Positions 27,997 through 39,314 of a stretch of DNA of 64,000 nucleotides are shown one piece after another; positions within the stretch are counted from its first letter, which is position 1; the number at the start of each line of letters is the position of its first letter. A program made the translations under genes and the position numbers. Below the pieces are notes generated by a model. That model searched no databases. It was not told the origin of the DNA and worked only from the letters and a program-made list of their open reading frames with translations. The DNA comes from Sphingomonas koreensis. GTDB lineage: Bacteria > Pseudomonadota > Alphaproteobacteria > Sphingomonadales > Sphingomonadaceae. Where the stretch lies: NCBI RefSeq assembly GCF_002797435.1, contig NZ_PGEN01000001.1, positions 2,292,501-2,356,500 of the forward strand. Reading direction: 5' to 3'.

Positions 27997-28665
27997 ATGG
28001 CATCCGACACCGCTGACTCGCGCCTTTCCACCATCCGCGACCGAATCGCCCGTGCAGCGACCATCGCGCGCCGCGATCCGGCCGACGTCACGCTCATCGC
28101 GATTTCAAAGACGCATGGGGCGGACGCAATCCGCCCGCTGATCGATGCAGGCCAGCGCATATTCGGCGAGAATCGCGTGCAGGAAGCGGCGGCCAAATGG
28201 CCCGGTCTGCGCGAGGAGGCGCGGGGCATCGAACTCCATCTGGTCGGCCAGCTTCAGTCGAACAAAGCGGAGGAAGCAGTGGCGTTGTTCGACGCTATCC
28301 ATTCGGTCGATCGCTCATCGCTCGTCACCGCGCTCGCGCACGCGATGGACAAGGCCGACCGCCGCCCGTCCTGCTTCGTTCAGGTCAATATCGGGGACGA
28401 GCCGCAAAAGGGGGGCTGCGCGGTCGCCGGCCTGCCGGTGCTGCTGGCCGAAGCGCGCAGTGCGGCGCTGCCGGTTGCGGGGTTGATGGCGGTTCCGCCC
28501 CTTGGCGTCGATGCGGCGCCCTATTTCGCCCTGCTGGCGAAGCTGGCGCGCGACCATGACGTCAGTGGCCTCAGCATCGGCATGTCCGACGATTTTGAGA
28601 CTGCCGTCACCCTTGGCGCCACGCATGTCCGCGTCGGCACTGCCCTGTTCGGAGAACGTGAATGA
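27997..28665 (+). CDS. YggS/PLPBP family pyridoxal phosphate homeostasis protein
   Basis: A 222-residue PLP-binding homeostasis protein without known catalytic activity. The PLP lysine is Lys38 in L-I-A-I-S-K-T-H. The signature G-E-N-R-V-Q-E-A, H-L-V-G-Q-L-Q-S-N-K and the later L-S-I-G-M-S-D-D-F motif are all present. The divergent TenI-like gene starts 22 bases upstream. The stop overlaps the HAD gene (ATGA), so both are probably co-translated. Confidence 0.93.
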   Translation: MASDTADSRLSTIRDRIARAATIARRDPADVTLIAISKTHGADAIRPLIDAGQRIFGENRVQEAAAKWPGLREEARGIELHLVGQLQSNKAEEAVALFDAIHSVDRSSLVTALAHAMDKADRRPSCFVQVNIGDEPQKGGCAVAGLPVLLAEARSAALPVAGLMAVPPLGVDAAPYFALLAKLARDHDVSGLSIGMSDDFETAVTLGATHVRVGTALFGERE

Positions 28666-29336
28666 GCCTGCCGATCCGCTTCGATGCCCTGATTTTCGAC
28701 TTCGACGGCGTGCTCCTCGAAAGCGAATATGCCGGCAACAAGCAGGTCGCCGAGTATCTCACCGGGATCGGTCATCCGACCACCCCCGAAGAGTCGATGG
28801 CGAACTTCATGGGGTTTTCGGGACGCGAGTTTCTGGACGCCGTCGAACGCTGGATCGGCCGGCCGTTGCCCGATGATTTCCACGATGCGCGCGCGATCGA
28901 AGACCAGCGGGCGCTCGAGGAGGGAATCGAGGCCGTGGTCGGTGCCGTCGCCTTCATCCGCTCACTCCCGGAGTCGCTTCCCCGCGCCATCGCGTCGTCG
29001 AGCCGGACCCCCTGGATTGCCGGGCATCTCGACCATCTCGGCATCCGCGATGCATTCGGGGACAGGATCTTCAGCGGCCGCGAGCATGTGAAGCGCGGTA
29101 AGCCGGCGCCGGACATCTATCTTCACGCTGCGCAGGCGCTGGGCGTCGATATCGCACGTTGCGCGATCCTCGAGGATTCGCCGGTGGGGGCGACCGGCGC
29201 AGTCGCATCCGGCGCGCACGTCATCGGACTGTGCGCTGGCAGCCATTGCGGCGACGGACATGACGAACGGCTGCGTGCCGTCGGCGTCAACGATATCGCG
29301 CATGACTTCGGCGAGGTTGCCCGGCTGCTCGCCTAG
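28662..29336 (+). CDS. HAD family hydrolase
   Basis: A 224-residue haloacid dehalogenase-type phosphatase of the beta-phosphoglucomutase/CbbY group. Motif I is D-F-D-G-V-L at about 13-18, motif II S-S-S near residue 112, and motif III K-P in G-K-P-A-P-D, then E-D-S-P-V-G. A helical cap lies between residues 20 and 90. The substrate is unknown. It is co-transcribed with the YggS gene and overlaps the convergent exonuclease-like gene by four bases at its 3' end. Confidence 0.9.
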   Translation: MSLPIRFDALIFDFDGVLLESEYAGNKQVAEYLTGIGHPTTPEESMANFMGFSGREFLDAVERWIGRPLPDDFHDARAIEDQRALEEGIEAVVGAVAFIRSLPESLPRAIASSSRTPWIAGHLDHLGIRDAFGDRIFSGREHVKRGKPAPDIYLHAAQALGVDIARCAILEDSPVGATGAVASGAHVIGLCAGSHCGDGHDERLRAVGVNDIAHDFGEVARLLA

Positions 29337-29767
29337 CAGCCGCGATGCTTCAGCATGAATGCGCGCAAGGCGATCGCGTCCTCAAGCGCGTTGTGCGGTA
29401 TCGCGCTAGCCTTGGCCGTGTCGAAGCCCGGGGCATCGCACAGCTCGAAGGTGATGCGTGCGATCGGGTGGCGATAACCGGGTCCCGCTATCAGTGTCAT
29501 CGCGGCATGGGCGATATCCTCGGGCCAGTCGGCAATCACCACCGGATCGGGATCGCTCTCCAGATAGGCAGCGAGCGTTCGGCCCAGCGTTTCGCGATCC
29601 ACCGACGCGATGTTGAGAACCGGCAACACATGCGCGGCGACCCAAGGTGTCGGCTCCGGGCATTCGAGCGCGGCGTAGAAAGGCGTGCCACCATCCTCCG
29701 GTGCGAGCGCCAATGCGATCAGCGGTCCGCCGAACCCATTGAACTCGGCGTCGAGATAGTAGCGCAC
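29333..29767 (-). CDS. Predicted DEDD-type exonuclease-fold protein
   Basis: A 144-residue protein that looks like a small RNase H-fold exonuclease. It starts Y-Y-L-D-A-E-F-N-G with an Asp/Glu pair, and has D-W-P-E-D in the middle and P-H-N-A-L-E-D-A-I-A-L-R near the C-terminus, which resembles the Exo III motif H-x4-D. The family is not named with certainty and the nuclease role is inferred. It overlaps ribA by one base on the same strand. Confidence 0.7.
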   Translation of the reverse strand: MRYYLDAEFNGFGGPLIALALAPEDGGTPFYAALECPEPTPWVAAHVLPVLNIASVDRETLGRTLAAYLESDPDPVVIADWPEDIAHAAMTLIAGPGYRHPIARITFELCDAPGFDTAKASAIPHNALEDAIALRAFMLKHRGC

Positions 29768-30825
29768 TAGAGCTGGTGCCCCGTGCGGTCGCGCTTGGTC
29801 GCCAGATAGCGTTCATTGTGCGGGTTGGGCGGCAGGCTGTGCGGAACGCGTTCGGCAACCGCAATTCCTGTCGACTCAAGGCCGACGACCTTTTCGGGGT
29901 TGTTGGTGAGGAGGCGTACCCGATCCTGCCCCAGCAGCCTGAGCATCCGCCCGGCTACGCCGAAATCGCGCGCATCCACGGCGAATCCCAGCCTTGTATT
30001 GGCATCGACGGTGTCAAAGCCCTGATCCTGCAGGGCGTAGGCGCGCAGCTTGTTGATCAGGCCGATCCCGCGCCCTTCCTGGCGCAGATAAAGCAGCACG
30101 CCCCAGCCATTCTCGGCGATCGCATGAATCGCGGCGCGAAGCTGCGGTCCGCAATCGCATTTGAGGCTGCCGAGCACATCGCCCGTCAGACACTCGCTGT
30201 GCAGCCGCACCAGCGGCGCGGTGCCGTTGGGCTGGCCGATCAGCAGCGCGACATGCTCGTCCGGCGATTCGGGGGTGCGGAAGGCGACGATCTCGGCATT
30301 CTCGGCGCCTGCGACGGGCAGGCGCGCTCGAGTCACGATCCGCAGGCGGGCCGGATCTTCATGCGCATCGATATCGGCAGACGTGATCGCGCCTTCGGCC
30401 TCGCCTTCACGGATGAAGAAGGCCGGAAGCAGCCCAGCGATGCGCGCGAGCCGCAGCGCTGCCGCGGCGGCATCGGGTACGGGCACGGGAATCGCGCGGA
30501 ACGGTCCCTTGAGCGGGGTGGCGAGGTCTAGCTGCGGGTCGGCCAGCGCCACCGCACCGTCGAAGTCGAGCCAGAGTGCGCGCTGGACCAGCACAGGTGC
30601 ATCGGGGACGGCGGCATCGCGCTGGTTGGCGAGCTTGAGCGTCGCCGCGCGGCCCGCGGAGATCAGGACGGGCGCTGAGGACTCGGGGTCGAACTCAGCC
30701 AGACGCGCGGCGTCGCCCGTTTCGATCGCCAGCAGCGAGAGCGTACCCGATTCGCCGCGGATCGCGATCGGCCAGCCGCGGCGCAGGGCGTCGATCGCGC
30801 GGGCAGCGGCGCGGGGGGCGCTCAA
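29767..30825 (-). CDS. ribA: GTP cyclohydrolase II
   Basis: Opens the GTP ring as first committed step of riboflavin synthesis. The catalytic C-terminal domain (about 150-352) has R-L-H-S-E-C-L-T-G-D-V-L-G-S-L-K-C-D-C-G with the three zinc cysteines, then Y-L-R-Q-E-G-R-G-I-G-L and L-L-T-N-N-P-E-K. The N-terminal 150 residues look like a degraded DHBP-synthase-type region without clear RibB active-site motifs. TTG at 30825 overlaps the exonuclease III stop; GTG at 30882 would lie inside that gene. Confidence 0.92.
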   Translation of the reverse strand: MSAPRAAARAIDALRRGWPIAIRGESGTLSLLAIETGDAARLAEFDPESSAPVLISAGRAATLKLANQRDAAVPDAPVLVQRALWLDFDGAVALADPQLDLATPLKGPFRAIPVPVPDAAAAALRLARIAGLLPAFFIREGEAEGAITSADIDAHEDPARLRIVTRARLPVAGAENAEIVAFRTPESPDEHVALLIGQPNGTAPLVRLHSECLTGDVLGSLKCDCGPQLRAAIHAIAENGWGVLLYLRQEGRGIGLINKLRAYALQDQGFDTVDANTRLGFAVDARDFGVAGRMLRLLGQDRVRLLTNNPEKVVGLESTGIAVAERVPHSLPPNPHNERYLATKRDRTGHQL

Positions 30826-31607
30826 AAGTCGAACTCGGTGACGATCGGGACATGGTCCGAGGGTTTGAGCCAGCCGCGGCACGGCTCACACACGCGGTGC
30901 GCGGTCGCCCTGGCCGCGACGTCCTTGCTCGCCCACATATGATCGAGCCGGCGGCCGCGATCCGACGCCGCCCAGTCCTTGGCGCGATAGCTCCACCACG
31001 TGAAGCAACGCTCGGGCGCCGGGATGAAGTGGCGGCCGAGATCGACCCATTCGTTCGCCGCCTGAAGCCGGGCCAGCGCCTCGACCTCGATCGGCGTATG
31101 GCTGACGACGCCGAGCAGCTGCTTGTGGCTCCACACGTCGGATTCGAGCGGGGCAATGTTGAAGTCGCCGGTCAGGATCACGGGCAGATCGCCCAGCCCC
31201 TCCGACCAGCGGGTCATCCGCTCGACAAAATCGAGCTTCTGGCCGAATTTGGGGTTCGCCTCGCGGTCGGGAATGTCGCCGCCGGCGGGGACATAGACAT
31301 TCTCGAGCCGCACGCCGTTGGGAAGGCGCACGCCGACGTGCCGCGCTTCGCCATTGGCCTGCCAGTCGAGCCGGTCGTCCTCGGTGACGGGGACGCGGCT
31401 GATGATCGCGACGCCGTGGTGCATGCGCTGGCCGTGGATGATGATGTGATCATAGCCCAGCGCGCGTAGCGGCGCGTGGGGGAAATCCCCGTCGATCACC
31501 TTGGTTTCCTGAAGGCACAGGATATCGGGCGCCTCCTCGCGGAGGAATTGCTCGACGATCTCCATGCGGAAGCGGACGGAGTTGATGTTCCAGGATGCGA
31601 TCTTCAT
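30822..31607 (-). CDS. xth: Exodeoxyribonuclease III
   Basis: Class II AP endonuclease and 3'-5' exonuclease of base-excision repair. The 261-residue product begins M-K-I-A-S-W-N-I-N-S-V-R and has the metal-binding L-Q-E-T-K (about 33-37), G-D-F-N-I-A-P (about 150-156) and S-D-H-V-P-I near the C-terminus. These give the full exonuclease/endonuclease/phosphatase active site. ATG at 31607 is the family start; a start at 31835 would add an unrelated leader. It precedes ribA with a TTGA overlap. Confidence 0.95.
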   Translation of the reverse strand: MKIASWNINSVRFRMEIVEQFLREEAPDILCLQETKVIDGDFPHAPLRALGYDHIIIHGQRMHHGVAIISRVPVTEDDRLDWQANGEARHVGVRLPNGVRLENVYVPAGGDIPDREANPKFGQKLDFVERMTRWSEGLGDLPVILTGDFNIAPLESDVWSHKQLLGVVSHTPIEVEALARLQAANEWVDLGRHFIPAPERCFTWWSYRAKDWAASDRGRRLDHMWASKDVAARATAHRVCEPCRGWLKPSDHVPIVTEFDF

Positions 31608-31953
31608 GCGACCGGGGATGTAGTCGGGGAAGCCGTGCGGCGCCAGAGAGTCGTTCTGCGCCTGACGGCGCAGGGGGCACGGCCCGCTCCTCACCCGGCC
31701 CCCATCGAAGATACCTTGAAGTAGGTGGCTGGACGGGGGAGCGGGCCGGTGCCGCGCCGCGAAGCGGCCAACCCTAAAGCGCCAAAGGCCCCCGCTCCGG
31801 GGGCATGGAGCGAGGGCCGACCTGGCGTTCGTCACGCAGGCGGGACGAGGTAGCTTCGGGCAACAGGGGGAAAAATCCCGAAAGCCCCGTCCGCACTATG
31901 TGTGTTAGCGGTAGGAAGCTGTCGCCAACATGAATGGCACCGCCCAAAGCGGA
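31608..31953. other. 346-base gap before xth; hairpin repeat, no gene
   Basis: This gap lies between the starts/ends of xth and lolA, both on the minus strand. It contains the long hairpin repeat listed separately (31676-31753), then G/C-rich stretches such as GGCCCCCGCTCCGGGGGC around 31787-31806, which can also fold. No convincing open frame or tRNA was found. The xth promoter is expected here but no clear -10/-35 pair was picked. Confidence 0.5.
31676..31753. repeat. Long hairpin repeat, copy 1
   Basis: Left arm GGCAC-GGCCCGCTCC (31676-31690) pairs with GGAGCGGGCC-GGTGCC (31738-31753), a 10-bp perfect stem extended by a bulged pair set; the centre is less symmetrical. Its outer sequence GGGGGAGCGGGCCGG recurs at 32692-32706 in copy 2. 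It resembles the REP-type intergenic palindromes of other bacteria but no family is assigned. Confidence 0.7.
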
Positions 31954-32586
31954 TCAGCGGCGCCCGCCGCGATTCCGCGGGTCGTTCCAGCGGAACGTTC
32001 CGTCGCTCACCGGAGCGTTGAACCGCTGGTTGGTCAGGCGAACGGTGGTGCGGTTGTTCTGCGAATCGAGTGCCACCCAGCCCTGGAGCATCAGGCCGCC
32101 GGGCGCTGCGGAATTGCGGGCGAACACCATCGTCAGGCGCCCGTACTCGGGCCGCTTGGGGTCATGAGCTTCGATGCTGACCACATCGGGACTGCCGGTC
32201 GGCACCACCTTGGCGAAGCGCGAAATGTCCTGATCGGGGTTCAGCAGCACGCCCAGCGGCGAGTTCTTGACCGGCCAGCGCGATACCTGCTTGACCGAAT
32301 AGTCAATGAACCACAGCGAGCTGCCGTCGCCGACGATCAGCAGCGGCACGCCCTTTTCATACTGGAAACGGACCTTGCCCGGCTTCTTGAGCGTGAGCGT
32401 ACCGTTGAGCGTCTTGCCTGCGCGGTCGGTCTGCGCGAACGATGCCGTCATCGTCTGCGCGCCACGCAGATGCTGCTGCACCTGAGCGAGCGTGCCCTGC
32501 TGCTGAGCAGCGGCGGGCAGGGCAAGGGGAAGAGCTACGGCGGCCAGAACCGCCAGGGGCCGGATCGTCATGGGTTTGCCAAACAT
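31954..32586 (-). CDS. lolA: Outer membrane lipoprotein carrier LolA
   Basis: Periplasmic chaperone that carries lipoproteins from LolCDE to the outer membrane. The 210-residue product has a signal peptide (about 6-28, ending L-P-A-A-A-Q-Q), then M-T-A-S-F-A-Q-T-D, K-P-G-K-V-R-F-Q-Y-E and L-L-I-V-G-D-G-S-S-L-W. ATG at 32586 has an AGGGG ribosome-binding stretch nearby; ATG at 32571 is an alternative. Hairpin repeats lie on both sides of the gene. Confidence 0.88.
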   Translation of the reverse strand: MFGKPMTIRPLAVLAAVALPLALPAAAQQQGTLAQVQQHLRGAQTMTASFAQTDRAGKTLNGTLTLKKPGKVRFQYEKGVPLLIVGDGSSLWFIDYSVKQVSRWPVKNSPLGVLLNPDQDISRFAKVVPTGSPDVVSIEAHDPKRPEYGRLTMVFARNSAAPGGLMLQGWVALDSQNNRTTVRLTNQRFNAPVSDGTFRWNDPRNRGGRR

Positions 32587-32632
32587 ATCCACGCCCCTGC
32601 CGGTTCCGTGTTGAACGGGTTCTGAATAGGAC

Positions 32633-32711
32633 GGTGCCGGCCGCTCTCCCGCTCGACCACCCATCAAGATACACTAGCATGGGTCGCCAGGCGGGGGAGC
32701 GGGCCGGCACC
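32633..32711. repeat. Long hairpin repeat, copy 2
   Basis: GGTGCCGGCCGCTCTCCCGC (32633-32652) pairs nearly completely with the right arm ending ...GGGGGAGCGGGCCGGCACC at 32711. The inner ACCCAT (32660-32664) and ATGGGT (about 32679-32684) continue the stem, leaving a short loop. It shares the outer arm sequence with copy 1 about 950 bases away. Confidence 0.72.
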
Positions 32712-32724
32712 GCGAAAAAAGGCT

Positions 32725-33183
32725 TCAGGCTTCGCTGCGCGCCTTGACGATCTTGCCCGGGGTGCGCGGCGGCTCGCCCTTGGGCAGCGCGTCGACATGC
32801 TCCATGCCCTCGGTCACTTCGCCCCACACGGTGTACTGGCCGTCGAGGAAGGTCGCATCGTCGAGGCAGATGAAGAACTGCGAATTGGCGCTGTTGGGAT
32901 CGTTGGTGCGCGCCATCGAGCAGACGCCGCGGACGTGCGGCGCGCGGCTGAACTCGGCGGGGAGGTTGGGCTCTTTCGACCCGCTCATGCCGGTGCCGGT
33001 CGGATCGCCGCCCTGCGCCATGAAGCCGTCGATCACCCGGTGGAAGACGACGCCGTCATAGAAGCCGCTGTCGGCCAGCTTGGTGATCCGCTCGACATGT
33101 TGCGGCGCCAGATCGGGACGCAGCTTGATGTGCACGTCACCGGTGTCGAGCGTCATGACGAGGCGGCTGGGAAGGTCGGCCAT
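32725..33183 (-). CDS. Peptidyl-prolyl cis-trans isomerase, cyclophilin type
   Basis: A 152-residue cyclophilin domain that speeds proline isomerisation. Visible motifs are F-H-R-V-I-D-G-F-M-A-Q-G-G-D-P-T-G-T-G (catalytic Arg), F-S-R-A-P-H-V-R-G-V-C-S-M-A-R and S-Q-F-F-I. There is no signal peptide, so it is cytoplasmic. ATG at 33183 gives the usual length; the start at 33222 adds only a hydrophobic-looking leader of 13 residues that cannot be fully excluded as a short signal. Confidence 0.93.
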   Translation of the reverse strand: MADLPSRLVMTLDTGDVHIKLRPDLAPQHVERITKLADSGFYDGVVFHRVIDGFMAQGGDPTGTGMSGSKEPNLPAEFSRAPHVRGVCSMARTNDPNSANSQFFICLDDATFLDGQYTVWGEVTEGMEHVDALPKGEPPRTPGKIVKARSEA

Positions 33184-33442
33184 TTGAAACACAACTCCGA
33201 AAATAAAATGGGGGCGCGTCAACTAGGCACTCCCACGCGCCGTTGCAAATCGCCGGCGTGGGTTTCGACAGGATCGCGCCGGTCCGGGATCCGGCAACAG
33301 CGCCCTGTGCTGCTGCATCATGCCGGGGGCATGCCCGGCCGGACACGCGCCGTCTCTCTCCGTCAAACCGGCGCCGCTGCGGATTGGCAGCGGGATTCGA
33401 GCGCGTTAGAGGGAGGGCAGGCGCGAAGCAGGGGAAGGCTCG

Positions 33443-34840
33443 ATGACCGACGAGACCGAGACCACCGCGCCGGATTCCGTAGCCCGCGATTCGCACGAGC
33501 ATCTCAGCCGCGATTTCGTGCGCACCGTGCTCGATCTGGTCGAGGCCGGCGATGTCGAGGCGGTGCGCGAGAAGGTCGAGCCGCTCCACCCGGCAGACAT
33601 CGCCGATCTGGTCGAACTGACCCCGGCCGAGCAGCGCCAGCCGCTCGCCGCGGCCATTGCGGGCCTCATCGACGGCGACGTGCTCGCCGAGATGAACGAC
33701 TGGGTGCGCGACGAGCTGATCGAAGCGCTCGATCCGCACGAGGTCGCGGACATCGCCGCCGAACTCGATACCGACGACGCCGTCGCGATCATCGAGGACA
33801 TGGAGGAAGAGGATCAGCGCGCGGTGCTGCGTGCCCTCGACCCGGACGATCGCGCGGCGATCGAGGAAGCGCTTTCCTATCCCGAGGAATCCGCCGGTCG
33901 CCTGATGCAGCGCGAGCTGATCGCGGTGCCTGAGCATTGGACCGTCGGCGACGTGCTCGATTACCTCCGCGGCGAGGAGGAGCTGGCGACCGACTTCTGG
34001 GAAATCTTCGTGGTCGATCCCGGGCACAAGCCGGTCGGCACCTGTGCCTTGTCGTGGATCCTGCGTACCCCGCGCTCGGTGGCGATGGGTGACGTCATGA
34101 AACGCGAGCAGACACTGATCCCGGTTGGGATGGATCAGGAAGAAGTCGCGCTGATCTTCCAGAAATACGCGCTGATCTCCGCCGCGGTGATCGATGACAG
34201 CGGCCGTCTGGTCGGCATGATTACGGTGGACGACGTCGTCCACATCATCTCCGAGGAAGCGGGCGAGGACGCGCTGTTGCTGTCGGGTGCGGGCGAGGGC
34301 GACATCAACGAACCCGTGGTCGATTCGTACAAGGTGCGCGTGCGCTGGCTGATCGCCAATCTCGGTACGGCGATGGTCGCCGCGACGATCATCGGCATGT
34401 TCGAAGGTACGATCGCCAAGATGGTGACGCTCGCCGCGCTGATGCCGATCGTCGCCGGCGTCGGCGGCAATGCCGGCACGCAGACGATGGCGGTGACAGT
34501 GCGCGCACTCGCCACCAACCAGCTCACCCAGTCCAACACCATGCGTGCGATCCGGCGCGAGATTAAGGTTGCCCTGCTCAACGGAGTCACCATCGCCGCG
34601 GTTCTGGGCAGCGGCGTCGGTCTCGTCTTCCAGAATCCGTTGCTCGGCGGGGTGATCGCCACCGCGATGCTTGCGAACATCGTCATCGCCGGCTGCGCAG
34701 GGGTGCTGGTGCCGCTCACCCTCGCCCGGTTCCGTGCGGATCCGGCGGTTGCCTCGTCGGTGTTCGTGACGATGACCACCGATTCGATGGGCTTCCTCGT
34801 CTTCCTCGGCCTGGCCAGCGCGAGCGGTCTTACCGGCTGA
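33443..34840 (+). CDS. mgtE: Magnesium transporter MgtE
   Basis: Magnesium channel of the MgtE family in the inner membrane. The 465-residue protein has the cytoplasmic N domain (about 20-140, with H-P-A-D-I-A-D-L-V-E-L), a CBS pair (about 140-265), and a membrane part from about 305 with five helices. The pore motif P-I-V-A-G-V-G-G-N-A-G-T-Q-T is present. Mg2+ sensing through the N and CBS domains is a known family property. The 259-base upstream gap has no recognised Mg-responsive leader. Confidence 0.95.
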   Translation: MTDETETTAPDSVARDSHEHLSRDFVRTVLDLVEAGDVEAVREKVEPLHPADIADLVELTPAEQRQPLAAAIAGLIDGDVLAEMNDWVRDELIEALDPHEVADIAAELDTDDAVAIIEDMEEEDQRAVLRALDPDDRAAIEEALSYPEESAGRLMQRELIAVPEHWTVGDVLDYLRGEEELATDFWEIFVVDPGHKPVGTCALSWILRTPRSVAMGDVMKREQTLIPVGMDQEEVALIFQKYALISAAVIDDSGRLVGMITVDDVVHIISEEAGEDALLLSGAGEGDINEPVVDSYKVRVRWLIANLGTAMVAATIIGMFEGTIAKMVTLAALMPIVAGVGGNAGTQTMAVTVRALATNQLTQSNTMRAIRREIKVALLNGVTIAAVLGSGVGLVFQNPLLGGVIATAMLANIVIAGCAGVLVPLTLARFRADPAVASSVFVTMTTDSMGFLVFLGLASASGLTG

Positions 34841-34874
34841 TTGGCCGGTTGAACCGCACGCGGCTTGCGCCCAG

Positions 34875-35297
34875 ATGGGAAGCGTGCCGCTTCATCTCAC
34901 CAAGGTCGCCTATGGGTGCGACAGCATCGACTATCTGCGCGAGCGTCTGGCGCTGCGTGCGGCGCATGGCCCGACGGCGTTCCTGACGACGCGCTATCTG
35001 CCCAAGCGGCATGAGGAAATCGCCTCCGAGGGAGCCGAGGGCGGTTCGTTGTTCTGGATCATCAAGCATCAGCTGGTCGGACGCTCGCCCATCCTGCGCT
35101 TCGGTGAGGCTGAAGGCGGGCGCGTGGCGATCCATCTCGCGCCTGAACTGATCCTGGTCCAGCCGCGCCCCAAGCGCGCGCATCAGGGCTGGCGCTATCT
35201 CGAAGGCAGCGATGCGCCGCCCGATCTTGGCACCGGCGACATGGCGTCACTTCCGCCCGAACTGGCGGGGAAGCTGGCGGAGCTCGGGATCGTCTAG
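34875..35297 (+). CDS. DUF1489 family protein
   Basis: A 140-residue alphaproteobacterial protein of unknown function. The family pattern is evident: L-H-L-T-K-V-A-Y-G-C, then T-R-Y-L-P-K-R, S-L-F-W-I-I-K-H, and R-P-K-R-A-H-Q-G-W-R-Y-L near the C-terminus. It follows mgtE by 34 bases on the same strand and overlaps the convergent msrA gene at its 3' end by four bases. Confidence 0.9.
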   Translation: MGSVPLHLTKVAYGCDSIDYLRERLALRAAHGPTAFLTTRYLPKRHEEIASEGAEGGSLFWIIKHQLVGRSPILRFGEAEGGRVAIHLAPELILVQPRPKRAHQGWRYLEGSDAPPDLGTGDMASLPPELAGKLAELGIV

Positions 35298-35968
35298 CGC
35301 GCGAGCGAAGGGAAGGCGGCGCGGAACGCCGCGACCTTCGGCTTGTCCCAGCGGACGATATAGGGGTGGTTGGGGTTACGGCGGGCAAAGTCCTGGTGCT
35401 GCGCCTCGGCGAGATAGAACTGGCCCTGTTCGACGGTCGTCACGATCGGCTTGCCGTAGATCCCCGCCTTGCCGAGCTGGTCGATATAGGCGCGGGCAAC
35501 GCGTACCTGTCCCGGATTTTGCGGGAAGATCGCCGAACGGTAGCTCGGGCCTGTATCGGGACCCTGCCGGTTGAGCTGGGTAGGATCGTGCGCGACCGCG
35601 AAGTAGATGCGGAGCAGCGTGGCATAGCTTACCCGACGCGGATCATAGACGATGCGTACCGCTTCGGCATGGCCGGTGCGTTCGGTGGAAACCTGTTGGT
35701 AGGTCGCGGTTGCCTTGGTGCCGCCGGCATAGCCGCTGGTGACGGCGCGGACGCCCTTCACCTGTTCGAACACAGCCTCGACGCCCCAGAAACAGCCCCC
35801 GGCAAGAACCGCGACCTGATCGCCCGCTGCGGGCGCGACGTCGATGGTGGAGGGGGGAATCGCGACCGCCTTCTCGGCTTTGGCGGATGGGATCGGCGGG
35901 ACGAGTCCCGCAGCCGACATGAAGCCCAGGCTCGCCAGTCCGGCAAGGCCGAGGGCTGCCGCCCGCAT
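35294..35968 (-). CDS. msrA: Peptide methionine sulfoxide reductase MsrA (exported form)
   Basis: Reduces methionine-S-sulfoxide in proteins. The 224-residue product has a signal peptide (about 1-32) and the catalytic A-G-G-C-F-W-G-V-E near residue 61, followed by G-Y-A-G-G, G-H-A-E-A-V and Y-R-S-A-I-F. Export suggests repair of oxidised periplasmic proteins. ATG at 35968 starts the signal; the longer frame to 36190 runs over the small gene upstream. That 38-residue gene ends in TGATG with this start, so the two are probably coupled. Confidence 0.92.
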   Translation of the reverse strand: MRAAALGLAGLASLGFMSAAGLVPPIPSAKAEKAVAIPPSTIDVAPAAGDQVAVLAGGCFWGVEAVFEQVKGVRAVTSGYAGGTKATATYQQVSTERTGHAEAVRIVYDPRRVSYATLLRIYFAVAHDPTQLNRQGPDTGPSYRSAIFPQNPGQVRVARAYIDQLGKAGIYGKPIVTTVEQGQFYLAEAQHQDFARRNPNHPYIVRWDKPKVAAFRAAFPSLAR

Positions 35969-36084
35969 CAGAAGAACGGGGTCGCCGTCACGCGCTCGAT
36001 ATTGAGCGCGACCATACCGATCGCACCGAGCGAGAACCCGGCCAGAACACGCCGCAGGAACTGCGACTTCAAAACCGTAAGCAT
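35968..36084 (-). CDS. Small 38-residue membrane protein gene upstream of msrA
   Basis: Short open frame starting ATG at 36084 with the ribosome-binding stretch AAGGG about seven bases before. The product M-L-T-V-L-K-S-Q-F-L-R-R... has a basic start and a hydrophobic segment (about 13-29, V-L-A-G-F-S-L-G-A-I-G-M-V-A-L), then a short tail ending T-P-F-F. The stop overlaps the msrA ATG as TGATG. It fits a single-helix small membrane protein but no family is recognised. Confidence 0.5.
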   Translation of the reverse strand: MLTVLKSQFLRRVLAGFSLGAIGMVALNIERVTATPFF

Positions 36085-36237
36085 CACATTGCCCTTTGTC
36101 TTGGGTTGGAGCGGAGATGGGGTCTCCGCCCTTGAATCCAAGAGAAGTTCTACTTGGCCGGGATGAACATGCGCTGGCCGGCTTGTTCACCCATTCGTTC
36201 AGGAAGCCGAAAAGGTTTCAGGCCTTGCCGGAAAAAC

Positions 36238-39235
<2,998 letters not shown>

Positions 39236-39314
39236 CGGCCCGCATTGCAATCCCGCGCGCCGCGCCGCAACCCTCTGTTGCCGCCCTCCGCCGCTCCGCC
39301 TATCTCCACGGGCG

